DNA of 64,000 bases from Microvirga alba (GTDB lineage: Bacteria; Pseudomonadota; Alphaproteobacteria; Rhizobiales; Beijerinckiaceae): assembly GCF_015694465.1 (NCBI RefSeq), contig NZ_JADQDO010000004.1, forward strand, positions 248,001-312,000. Direction: 5' to 3'. A model generated the notes under the pieces. It was not told the DNA's origin and searched no databases. It saw only the letters and a list, made by a program, of their open reading frames with translations. Every line of letters starts with the position of its first letter. The stretch's first letter is position 1. Made by a program: the position numbers and the translations under genes. Shown piece by piece: positions 53,991 to 61,828 of the stretch.

Positions 53991-55090
53991 TGCGCAGCCT
54001 CCAATTGAACATCATCTGCATGGCGCACGGCCTCGGCCAGGAGCAGGATCGCGAGGGCTTGGCCGTAGGCGGTCGGTTGGATGGGAATATCGCGGTAGAA
54101 TTGCAAATCGCGCCCCATGCGCGTGCCGTAGGATACATTCTGCACTGTGCCGCCCTGGTCGATGTTCGCGAGAACGAATTCGAGCGCCTTGAGGCCAGCG
54201 ACGCGCGCATCCTCGCCAAGAATACCAAGGCGTGCGGCTTTCAAGAGCCCGTAGCCGAATCCCGCGGTCGCCGAAGTTTCGAGATAAGAACCCGGATCGT
54301 CGATCAGGGTATGCCACCCGCCGCTGGCATGCTGATGTTTCAGCAATGCCTCCGCCTGGCTCCTCAGACAGCCGAGCAGGAAATCCTTGACGCCGCCTTC
54401 GATGCCGCCGAGTTCGATGAAATCAAGCAGGCCGGCCGTGATCCACGCATTTCCCCGTGCCCAGCGAGCCCGCGCAAAATTATGCCGCCCCTCGAAGGTC
54501 CAACCGTGGAACCACAACCCGGTCTCGGTATCGGCCAGATAGTGGGCGTGCAGCAAGAATTGCCGGACGGCCTCTTCGACAAGCTCCGGTCGCCCCGCTC
54601 CGCGCCCGTAGCTTGCGAGGAAGAGCGCAACCATGAACAGCGTATCGTCCCACAACTCTCCTGGATTGATGCTGTCCGACACGATGTGCTGGAAGCCCTG
54701 CTCCTCCGTGCGCGGCAAGCTGTCCATCACGAGGCTCGCCCAATTCTCCAGGGCGGGCCGCCAGCGCTCGTCGCGAGTCCGGCCCCAGAGAATCGACAGG
54801 GCGAGCATCGGGGCCGTGGTGTTCACGTTGGGCAACGGCAATTTGCGCTGGAGTTGCCGCTCATACCAGGCCTCAACCAGGGCCCGATGGTGATCGGCCC
54901 CGGTGAATTCCCAATAACGCACAAGACCATAGAGCCCAACGCCCTGCGGCCATTCCCAGCCGTCGAAGCTGATGTAGTCGCCGGGACTACCGTCGAGATT
55001 CGGCTCGTGAAAAGTCCCGTCATGGCGCAAGGCGACCATGCCCTCGACCAGCCGATCGAGTTGACGGACGAGTCTTCCCCGCTCGAGCAT
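53987..55090 (-). CDS. GH105-type unsaturated uronyl hydrolase
   Basis: Cytoplasmic hydrolase of 367 residues resembling YteR/YesR (GH105), which removes the unsaturated uronic acid from lyase-made oligosaccharides. The (alpha/alpha)6 barrel is seen as repeating helical pairs, with YISFDGWEWPQGVGLYGL, SINPGELWDDTLFMVALF (the Asp pair is the catalytic region), RWARGNAWITAGLLDFIE and SGGWHTLIDDPGSYLETSATAGFGYGL. I chose the ATG at 55090, with GGGGAGG eight bases upstream; the frame open to 55195 would cross the LacI promoter. It is first in the operon and divergent from the LacI gene. Confidence 0.88.
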   Translation of the reverse strand: MLERGRLVRQLDRLVEGMVALRHDGTFHEPNLDGSPGDYISFDGWEWPQGVGLYGLVRYWEFTGADHHRALVEAWYERQLQRKLPLPNVNTTAPMLALSILWGRTRDERWRPALENWASLVMDSLPRTEEQGFQHIVSDSINPGELWDDTLFMVALFLASYGRGAGRPELVEEAVRQFLLHAHYLADTETGLWFHGWTFEGRHNFARARWARGNAWITAGLLDFIELGGIEGGVKDFLLGCLRSQAEALLKHQHASGGWHTLIDDPGSYLETSATAGFGYGLLKAARLGILGEDARVAGLKALEFVLANIDQGGTVQNVSYGTRMGRDLQFYRDIPIQPTAYGQALAILLLAEAVRHADDVQLEAAQ

Positions 55091-55123
55091 TCGCGTTGCC
55101 TCCCCAGGCAATGTGTCTTCTTG

Positions 55124-55161
55124 TTGAGCAATATGTTTCCTCAATTGAAAAAGTTGCGCAA
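55124..55161. promoter_or_regulatory. Paired LacI-type operators
   Basis: TTGAGCAA (55124-55131) and the perfect palindrome TTGCGCAA (55154-55161) have centres exactly 30 bp apart, about three helical turns, in the 98 bp between the divergent GH105 and LacI starts. The central CG dinucleotide context is usual for LacI/GalR operators. Likely targets of the LacI regulator at 55189. Confidence 0.6.
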
Positions 55162-55188
55162 CATGAAAATTTTTTGCAATCTTCCGGT

Positions 55189-56292
55189 ATGACATCAGAT
55201 TCTTCGAAGATCAGCCCATCCTCCCTCGGCCGCAGTCGTTTGCGCGATATCGCGCGAGCTTGCGATGTCTCGATCAGCACGGTGTCGCGTGCTCTGGCCG
55301 GGCAGAAAGGGGTTCGGGATGACGTGCGCCAACGCATCATCGAAGCGGCCAAAACGGCCCGCTATCCCATGGCGAACTCCTTCTCCGGCAATCGGATCGC
55401 TGTTTTCGCCAGCCCCGCCGCGATGACGGATTACAGCCGTTCGCAGTTTACCTGGCACGTGCTCGAAGGGTTGAAATCGGCTGCTGCCGCCTACGAAATC
55501 GAGATTTCCCTCATCCCCCTCGCCGATGGAGACGACCAATATTCGTCGCTGCATGACGTCTTGGCGGACCGGAATGTTCGTGGAGTGCTGCTCTTGACGG
55601 TGGATGACCCTCAGATTCTTGATCGCGTCCACGCCAGCGGCAAAGCTGCTGTCCTGATCAACAGCGACGATCCGTCGATGCGGATTTCAAGCGTCAGTCC
55701 GTGCAACCGCTCGGCCGCTCGGCTGGCCTGCGACTACCTCATCGGTCTAGGGCACAGCCGGATCGCTTTCGTGATGAAGCCCGGTCGCGTCACGATCCAA
55801 CGACGCCTCGAGGGATGGGCAGACGCTCTTCATGAGCACCGCCTCCCTCATCCTCCGGAATACGTGATCAGGGTGGATGACTGGACCCCCGAATGCGCCG
55901 AGCGCGCCATCGGGGATCGCCTGGACCGGCGGGCCCTCGACGCGACCGCCCTCCTCTGCGCCGCTGATAGTCTCGCCCTCGGCGCGCTCTCGGCCCTGGC
56001 CTCTCGCAATATCTCATGCCCGGACGACATTTCGGTTCTCGGCATCGACGATCTTCCGATTTCGGATCTCTTGAAACCTCGTCTGACCACGATTCATATT
56101 CCGGCCCGCGAACTCGGGGAAACCGCCGTGGAGGCCCTCGTCGAGCTTGCCACGCAAGGGCAGCGGCTTGTACGGCGAACGGAGCTGGCCTGCCGACTCA
56201 TCATTCGGGATTCGACCGCATCGGCGACTACAGAGGATCCTAAAGGACATCAGAATGTGGAGGCCATCCAGACGACCTCGCGAGGTCGCTGA
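55189..56292 (+). CDS. LacI-family transcriptional regulator
   Basis: Repressor-type regulator of 367 residues. The helix-turn-helix and hinge helix (about 16-72) read RLRDIARACDVSISTVSRALAGQKGVRDD; the periplasmic-binding-like effector domain (about 75-345) follows, with GLGHSRIAFV and SVLGIDDLPISDLLKPRLTTIHIP. The ATG at 55189 (MTSDSSK) gives a normal length; a frame open to 55096 is not used. It is divergent from the uronide operon, with paired operators between, so it probably represses that operon until a uronide-derived inducer binds. Confidence 0.9.
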   Translation: MTSDSSKISPSSLGRSRLRDIARACDVSISTVSRALAGQKGVRDDVRQRIIEAAKTARYPMANSFSGNRIAVFASPAAMTDYSRSQFTWHVLEGLKSAAAAYEIEISLIPLADGDDQYSSLHDVLADRNVRGVLLLTVDDPQILDRVHASGKAAVLINSDDPSMRISSVSPCNRSAARLACDYLIGLGHSRIAFVMKPGRVTIQRRLEGWADALHEHRLPHPPEYVIRVDDWTPECAERAIGDRLDRRALDATALLCAADSLALGALSALASRNISCPDDISVLGIDDLPISDLLKPRLTTIHIPARELGETAVEALVELATQGQRLVRRTELACRLIIRDSTASATTEDPKGHQNVEAIQTTSRGR

Positions 56293-56417
56293 TCGTTGGC
56301 ACGCCGCGCGCACATGCGTGAACCCCGACCATATGAACTTGCCGCTTCTGCAAGTTAGGCCTTCAGTGTATCGAAGACGATTGTTGATTTCAGACTCTTG
56401 GCTCGAAAGGCTCGACA

Positions 56418-57590
56418 ATGGCGGATGCAATGTGGCCCCACCCCGTCCCTCCGATCTCTTCAGAGGAGAGAGACGCGCGCCTCGCACGCCTTCGCGCCAA
56501 CATGGATGAGAGTGGCATCAAGGGCGTCCTCTTAGGATCGACCGAGAGCCTGCGCTATTTTACCGGCCTCGTTTGGAAGCCGAGCGAACGCCTTCTCGGA
56601 GCCCTGATCACGGACGAACGGCTCGTCTATATTGCCCCTCGATTCGAACGGTCCAAGGTCGAAACCTTACCGATCCTACCGGGCGACATCGCCACTTGGG
56701 AGGAGCATGAGAATCCATACGCGCTCGTCCGAGATCTTCTTGGCTCTCGGGGGCGCCTGGCGCTTGACGAGCAGTTGCCGCTCTTTGCCTACCATGGGTT
56801 TGTCGCGGCCCTCGGAGTAGATCGTCTCGCTGATGCAGGGCTGCTCGTCAGGCCCTTGCGGGCACGCAAGTCACCTGCGGAAATCGCGCTGATGGCGCGC
56901 GCCAAGGCGATCACGATCGAAGTCCATCGTCGGGCACACGCAATGCTGAAGCCCGGCATTCGTTCATCGGAAGTCGTCGCTTTCATCGATACCCAGCATC
57001 GCGCACTTGGAGCGCCCGGCGGATCCAATTTCTGCATTGCCTCCTTCGGTGACGCAACCTCGCTGCCGCACGGGGCCGACGGTGATCCGGCTCTCCAGCG
57101 CGGCGATCTTATTCTCGTCGACACAGGCTGCCGCCTCGACGGCTATCATTCGGATATTACGCGCACCTATATGCTTGACGAGCCGACGCGCGAGATCGAA
57201 CGAATCTGGACCATTCAAAAGGAAGCACAGGAAGCGGCCTTCGCCGCAGCCCATCTCGGCGCGACCTGCGAAAGCGTGGATCGGGCAGCACGTTCAGTGA
57301 TCGAAGCGCACGGTCTCGGGCCGGATTATCGCCTTCCAGGTCTCCCACACCGCACCGGCCACGGCATCGGCCTGGAAATTCACGAAGTTCCCAATCTGGT
57401 CCGTGGCGATGAAACGGAACTCGCCACCGGCATGTGTTTTTCGAACGAACCGATGATCGTTGTGCCGGGCCAGTTCGGCGTGAGACTTGAGGATCATTTC
57501 TACATGACCGATAGTGGCGCGCGCTGGTTCACCCAACCGCAAGCAAGCCTGATCGATCCCTTCTCTGACGTAGCCCCGCTGACTGAGTAA
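56418..57590 (+). CDS. M24-family peptidase (prolidase/Xaa-Pro type)
   Basis: Metallopeptidase of 390 residues with a creatinase N-domain (about 20-150) and catalytic domain (about 160-385). Metal ligands are visible: Asp in LILVDTGCRLDGYHSDITRTY (two), His in PHRTGHGIGLEIHE, Glu in CFSNEPMIV and Glu in VRLEDHFYMT. The ATG at 56418 has AAGG upstream. It is convergent with the hydroxyproline cluster and 125 bp behind the LacI gene. Cleavage of hydroxyproline-containing peptides would fit the neighbours, but this is inference. Confidence 0.87.
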   Translation: MADAMWPHPVPPISSEERDARLARLRANMDESGIKGVLLGSTESLRYFTGLVWKPSERLLGALITDERLVYIAPRFERSKVETLPILPGDIATWEEHENPYALVRDLLGSRGRLALDEQLPLFAYHGFVAALGVDRLADAGLLVRPLRARKSPAEIALMARAKAITIEVHRRAHAMLKPGIRSSEVVAFIDTQHRALGAPGGSNFCIASFGDATSLPHGADGDPALQRGDLILVDTGCRLDGYHSDITRTYMLDEPTREIERIWTIQKEAQEAAFAAAHLGATCESVDRAARSVIEAHGLGPDYRLPGLPHRTGHGIGLEIHEVPNLVRGDETELATGMCFSNEPMIVVPGQFGVRLEDHFYMTDSGARWFTQPQASLIDPFSDVAPLTE

Positions 57591-57668
57591 GCCGGAGTGC
57601 ATAGCGGCTCTGGCGCGAGCGATATCGTAAGCTCCACAGCCCCCCGGAGCGACGGGCGTGTCCAATTC

Positions 57669-58904
57669 CTAGAAGCGTTGCGCGGAAAACAGCTTCAAGT
57701 TCACATTGCCCGGACGTCCGGCTATCGTCACTGCCACCATTTCCGCCGTGACCGCGGCCTGGGTCAGGCCGTAGTGCCCATGCCCGAACGCATAGATAAC
57801 CCGTTCGTCCTTCCGCGCCCTCCCGATCACCGGCAATGAATCCGGTATCGAAGGGCGAAATCCCATCCAACGCCGTTGAGGCAAACCGGGATCGAGATGG
57901 GGTAGAAAGCGTCTGAGACGCCCCACGATCGCGTCGGTCCGGCGATGGTTCGGTTCCGCGTTGAGGCCTGCGAACTCAACGGCCCCCCCGACCCTATCGC
58001 CGCTATCGAGCGGTGTCGTCACAAAGCCTTCGCCCTCGAACATGATCGGCCGAGAGAGATTGAAGGCCCCGTTGGAGAATGTGGCATTGTATCCCCTCTC
58101 TGTATCAAGCGGAATCGCGTCACCCAAATCCTTCGCGAGCACTCGCGACCACGCGCCCGCAGCGATGATGACGCGATCTGACTGGAGTTCCTCAAGATTG
58201 CCCTCGGTCGAGAGATAAACCGCGTCATCGCGCAACCCGATTGCGATGACTTGCCCGGCGCAATATGTCGCTCCTCGATCAAGTGCGCGCGCCATCAACT
58301 CGGACGCAAGTGTTGCAGGATCGGAAACGTGACACGCGTCCGCGTATAGCACCCCAGCCGAAACACCTTGGAGCGCAGGCTCCAGCCGTTTGATGTCGTC
58401 GGCGCTTAAAGCATCCGCCGAAATTCCGAACGCACGTTGGCGAGCAAGAACCTTTTCGGAATCCTGAAATGCGTTGCGGCTTCGCCAAACCGACAGAATG
58501 CCGCGATCTCGCAGGTGGCGTTTGAGATCGAGTGCATCAAGACGTCGCTGCCACGCGGGCAAAGCCTCCGTGTTGATTGCGCGGATTGCAGCGATACTCG
58601 CCTCGATACGCTTGGGCGTCGAGGCCAGAAAGAAGCGGATCAGCCATGGTGCGAGGTGAGGCAAATAACCAGGCCTGACGGTGAGAGGCCCAAGCGGATC
58701 AGCCAACCATCGCGGGAGGTTCTTCCAAACCTTGGGCGAAGCCAGCGGCATGATGTCCGTGTGGGCGATCCACCCTGCATTGGCATCGGTGGCTCGCCCC
58801 GGTCGGCCGCCAGGATCGACGAGAGTGACCTGATGGCCTTCATCGATCAGCGCGTGCGCCGTCGCAATTCCGACGATACCAGCTCCGACAATCGTGATCC
58901 GCAT
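57669..58904 (-). CDS. FAD-dependent D-amino-acid dehydrogenase (D-hydroxyproline oxidase-like)
   Basis: DadA-type flavoprotein of 411 residues. The N-terminal dinucleotide-binding motif is ITIVGAGIVGIATAHALIDEGHQVTLVD, and the C-terminal FAD site includes PVIGRARKDERVIYAFGHGHYGLTQA. In hydroxyproline pathways a related enzyme oxidises cis-4-hydroxy-D-proline to 1-pyrroline-4-hydroxy-2-carboxylate. It follows the epimerase gene by 24 bp on the minus strand, which supports that role over general D-amino-acid use. Confidence 0.88.
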   Translation of the reverse strand: MRITIVGAGIVGIATAHALIDEGHQVTLVDPGGRPGRATDANAGWIAHTDIMPLASPKVWKNLPRWLADPLGPLTVRPGYLPHLAPWLIRFFLASTPKRIEASIAAIRAINTEALPAWQRRLDALDLKRHLRDRGILSVWRSRNAFQDSEKVLARQRAFGISADALSADDIKRLEPALQGVSAGVLYADACHVSDPATLASELMARALDRGATYCAGQVIAIGLRDDAVYLSTEGNLEELQSDRVIIAAGAWSRVLAKDLGDAIPLDTERGYNATFSNGAFNLSRPIMFEGEGFVTTPLDSGDRVGGAVEFAGLNAEPNHRRTDAIVGRLRRFLPHLDPGLPQRRWMGFRPSIPDSLPVIGRARKDERVIYAFGHGHYGLTQAAVTAEMVAVTIAGRPGNVNLKLFSAQRF

Positions 58905-58928
58905 GAGACATCCCGCTCCACAGTGTAC

Positions 58929-59951
58929 TCAGACTCCGAGGTTACGATCGACGACCTGAAACCCGAGTGCGAACGGATCGCGATCATCGATCACGATCGT
59001 GTTGAACCCTGTGACACGTGCCCATCCCTCGATGGATGGAATGATCGCATCGCGGTTGCCGACCCTCGCGCGCCCTTCGATGCGCCCCACAAAGGTGGAT
59101 CCGATGATACTCTCATGGACGAATTCATCGCCCTCCGTGAGCTCGCCTTTCGAGGCGAGATGCGCCATGCGTGCAGATGTACCTGTGCCGCAAGGCGAAC
59201 GGTCAATTGCCTTATCGCCATAAAATACGGCGTTGCGGGCTGTTCCCTCCGGGGTCTGTGCCTTTCCGGTCCAGAGCACATGCGTCAGGCGATTGATCCC
59301 GGGATTCTCGGGATGCGCGATCTTGTGCCGCCTGTTGAAGTCCTCCCGGAGCTTGGGGCTCCAGCGCAGAACGTCGGACGGGTTGATCGCCGACAAGTCG
59401 GAATACAGATCCTGCGGTTCGACAATCGCGTAGAAATTTCCGCCATACGCCACATCGACCTTCAGCATGCCGAGGCCCTCGACCTCAACATCATAACCGG
59501 TCCCATAGAGAAAGGACGGGATATTGGTAATGCGCACCCGCTCGACGAAGGGGCCGTTCTGCTCATATCGCGCCTCGACGACCCCGGCGGGTGTATCGAG
59601 TCTCAGGACGCCGGGCGTCTTCGGGTGAATCAATCCATTCTCGAGGGCAATCGTGACGGTCCCGATCGTGCCATGGCCGCACATCGGCAAGCAGCCCGAT
59701 GTTTCGATGAAGAGAATGCCGACGTCGCAATCCGCACGCGTCGGCGGATACAAAATAGATCCCGACATCATGTCGTGACCACGCGGTTCGAACATCAAGC
59801 CGGTCCGGATCCAGTCGTATTCCGCCAGAAAATGCTGGCGGCGATCAAACATCGTGTCGCCCTTCAGTTGCGGAATGCTGCCGCCAGAGACGACCCTGAC
59901 CGGGTTCCCACAGGTGTGGCCATCGATGCAGAAGAAGGTATGACGCGCCAT
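58929..59951 (-). CDS. 4-hydroxyproline 2-epimerase (proline racemase family)
   Basis: Cofactor-free epimerase of 340 residues that interconverts trans-4-hydroxy-L-proline and cis-4-hydroxy-D-proline. Both catalytic cysteines are present: PMCGHGTIG in the first lobe and DRSPCGTGTSAR in the second. A Cys-Cys pair marks racemase/epimerase over the Ser-type dehydratases. The ATG at 59951 (MARHTFF) is preceded by GAGAGA; the frame is open to 59993. It is the second gene of the minus-strand hydroxyproline operon. Confidence 0.9.
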   Translation of the reverse strand: MARHTFFCIDGHTCGNPVRVVSGGSIPQLKGDTMFDRRQHFLAEYDWIRTGLMFEPRGHDMMSGSILYPPTRADCDVGILFIETSGCLPMCGHGTIGTVTIALENGLIHPKTPGVLRLDTPAGVVEARYEQNGPFVERVRITNIPSFLYGTGYDVEVEGLGMLKVDVAYGGNFYAIVEPQDLYSDLSAINPSDVLRWSPKLREDFNRRHKIAHPENPGINRLTHVLWTGKAQTPEGTARNAVFYGDKAIDRSPCGTGTSARMAHLASKGELTEGDEFVHESIIGSTFVGRIEGRARVGNRDAIIPSIEGWARVTGFNTIVIDDRDPFALGFQVVDRNLGV

Positions 59952-59998
59952 GAAGCCGCTCGTTTCTCTCGACCGATAATGTTTTGAGGACAACAGAA

Positions 59999-60023
59999 GG
60001 CGGCGCCCCCCGGGGCCGCCGCC
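59999..60023 (-). terminator. Hairpin between deaminase and epimerase genes
   Basis: Arms GGCGGCG (59999-60005) and CGCCGCC (60017-60023), 11-base loop, GC only, directly after the deaminase stop. The minus strand continues TTCTGTT. It may reduce or stabilise read-through into the next genes. Confidence 0.5.
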
Positions 60024-60031
60024 TGAATGAC

Positions 60032-60961
60032 TTACGCTGCCGACTTCAACCCGACATCCGGGAGCGCCGGGCGATTTTTGAGCGCCGCAGCCATCATCTT
60101 TTCAACAGCCGCGCGCTCATCGGGGCTGAGAGGAAGGCGCGGCGGCCGGGTCAGGTGCGAACCTCGACCCATGATGTGCTCGCACAACTTGATGCATTGC
60201 ACCAGATCGGGGCGCGCATCCAGATGCAGCAGCGGCATGAACCAGTCGTAAAGCGACCGCGCTTCTTCATAACGCCCCGCCTTCGCGAGGCGGAACAGTG
60301 TCTCACCCTCACGCGGGAAGGCATTCGACATACCGGAAATCCAGCCCGCGGCACCCAACATCACGCTCTCGACGACGACATCGTCAAGACCGGCAAACAG
60401 GACAAAGCGGTCTCCGACCATGTTTCTCATGTCGGTGAAACGGCGCGTATCGCCGGAGGAGTCCTTGAAGCAGACGATCGTTTCACAATCGGCGAGAGAG
60501 ACCAGGATCTCCGGCGTCACATCGTTCTTGTAGATCGGCGGATTGTTGTAAACCATGACCGGTAGGTCAGTGGCCTTTGCGACGCCGCGGAAATGCGCTG
60601 CCGTCTCATGGGGTTTTGAGGAATAGACCAGGGCTGGCATCACCATGACGCCATCGAGGCCGATCCGCTCCGCCTCCTTGGCCATCTCGGACGCAAACGC
60701 CGTCGTGAACTCCGCAACGCCCGCGACCACCGGGACCCGCCCCCGGGAGACATCCTTGGCCACCTCCATGACAGCAATCTTTTCAGAACGGGAGAGAGAG
60801 CAATTCTCCCCCACCGTCCCGCAGACGATAAGGCCCGATACGCCATCCTGGATCAGGCCGTCCATCACCTTGCGCGTCGCCTCGATATCGAGATCGAAGT
60901 TAGACTTGAACTGGGTCGTGACTGCCGGAAAGACGCCTTCCCAACTGATTTTCTTCGCCAT
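60032..60961 (-). CDS. DapA-family deaminase (pyrroline-hydroxy-carboxylate type)
   Basis: Class I aldolase-fold enzyme of 309 residues. The Schiff-base lysine is K166 in CFKDSSGDTRR and the helper tyrosine is Y138 in VMVYNNPP, the standard DapA pair. Context predicts 1-pyrroline-4-hydroxy-2-carboxylate deaminase, producing 2-oxoglutarate semialdehyde for the dehydrogenase at 61829. The ATG at 60961 has GGGAG upstream. It heads the minus-strand operon and is divergent from the GntR gene. Sequence alone does not prove the substrate. Confidence 0.87.
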   Translation of the reverse strand: MAKKISWEGVFPAVTTQFKSNFDLDIEATRKVMDGLIQDGVSGLIVCGTVGENCSLSRSEKIAVMEVAKDVSRGRVPVVAGVAEFTTAFASEMAKEAERIGLDGVMVMPALVYSSKPHETAAHFRGVAKATDLPVMVYNNPPIYKNDVTPEILVSLADCETIVCFKDSSGDTRRFTDMRNMVGDRFVLFAGLDDVVVESVMLGAAGWISGMSNAFPREGETLFRLAKAGRYEEARSLYDWFMPLLHLDARPDLVQCIKLCEHIMGRGSHLTRPPRLPLSPDERAAVEKMMAAALKNRPALPDVGLKSAA

Positions 60962-61001
60962 TTCGCATCGCTCCCGCAAACAGGCTTGCATCTCAGAATG
61001 T

Positions 61002-61017
61002 AGATTGTATAAAATCT
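61002..61017. promoter_or_regulatory. Candidate GntR operator
   Basis: AGATT (61002-61006), six bases GTATAA, AATCT (61013-61017): an inverted repeat of the size used by FCD-type GntR proteins, containing TTGTATAA. It lies 41 bp upstream of the deaminase start and 72 bp upstream of the GntR start. Confidence 0.5.
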
Positions 61018-61089
61018 GCGATGTCAAGCATTCTGTTTTTTAAGATGCTATGGGAGAACGCCCCTTGCCTCTCGACGTTAAGCGATCTG

Positions 61090-61788
61090 ATGGAACCCAA
61101 ACCTTTGGCCGCCACTAAGCCAGCCAGGAAAACGCTTCGGCATAGGACCATGTCCGCCGCCGTCGCGGAGGCTTTGCGACAGCGGATCCTCGATGGAGAG
61201 TTCGCCGCCGGCTTTCAGTTGAGGCAGGACGCCCTCGCCGACGAGTTCGGCGTCAGCCGGATCCCTGTGCGCGAAGCCTTGATGCAGCTCGAAGCCGAGG
61301 GATTGGTAAAAATCCATCCTCACCGTGGAGCAATCGTCTCCGAGCTCTCGATCGGCGAGATAGACGAATTATTTGAACTCCGAACATTGCTTGAGCCGCG
61401 TCTCTTGAAGGCTTCGGCCCCCCGCCTGACCGAGGGAGACTATGTCAGGCTGAACGGCATTCTCGAGGAATATAGTTCGGAACTGCGAGCGAAACATGTC
61501 GGCCGGTGGGGAGAGCTGAATACGGAATTCCACATGCTGCTCTACCGCCACGCCGAGCGGCCACGTTCCATCGCGATCGTCGCGAACCTCCTCCAGGAAT
61601 GCGATCGGCATACCCGACTCCAGCTATCCCTGACGGGGGGCATGGAGCGGGCCGAAGAGGAACATGCCGAAATTGTGAGGTTATGCGCACAAGGCAAAGT
61701 GAGCGCGGCCTGCGTGCTCCTCAAGCTGCATATCGACCATGTCGGCAAGTCGCTACAAGAGTTTCTACGAGATCGGCAGAAGGCCTGA
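61090..61788 (+). CDS. GntR-family regulator with FCD domain
   Basis: Regulator of 232 residues. The winged helix (about 20-80) reads VAEALRQRILDGEFAAGFQLRQDALADEFGVSRIPVREALMQLEAEGLV, and the FCD effector domain (about 90-215) has EFHMLLY and the His/Asp ligand pattern of metal-binding FCD proteins. I chose the ATG at 61090 (MEPKP); the frame is open to 61021. It sits between the divergent catabolic genes and probably controls both sides. Confidence 0.88.
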   Translation: MEPKPLAATKPARKTLRHRTMSAAVAEALRQRILDGEFAAGFQLRQDALADEFGVSRIPVREALMQLEAEGLVKIHPHRGAIVSELSIGEIDELFELRTLLEPRLLKASAPRLTEGDYVRLNGILEEYSSELRAKHVGRWGELNTEFHMLLYRHAERPRSIAIVANLLQECDRHTRLQLSLTGGMERAEEEHAEIVRLCAQGKVSAACVLLKLHIDHVGKSLQEFLRDRQKA

Positions 61789-61828
61789 GGCCGCGCACTG
61801 CGCTTCCATTCAACGAGAGATACATCCC

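Noticed and set aside
53990..55192. Plus-strand open frame of 400 codons
   Set aside because: Exactly antisense to the GH105 gene, which has convincing motifs and a ribosome site.
58437..59987. Plus-strand open frame of 516 codons
   Set aside because: Antisense to the epimerase and part of the flavoprotein gene; both of these have catalytic motifs.
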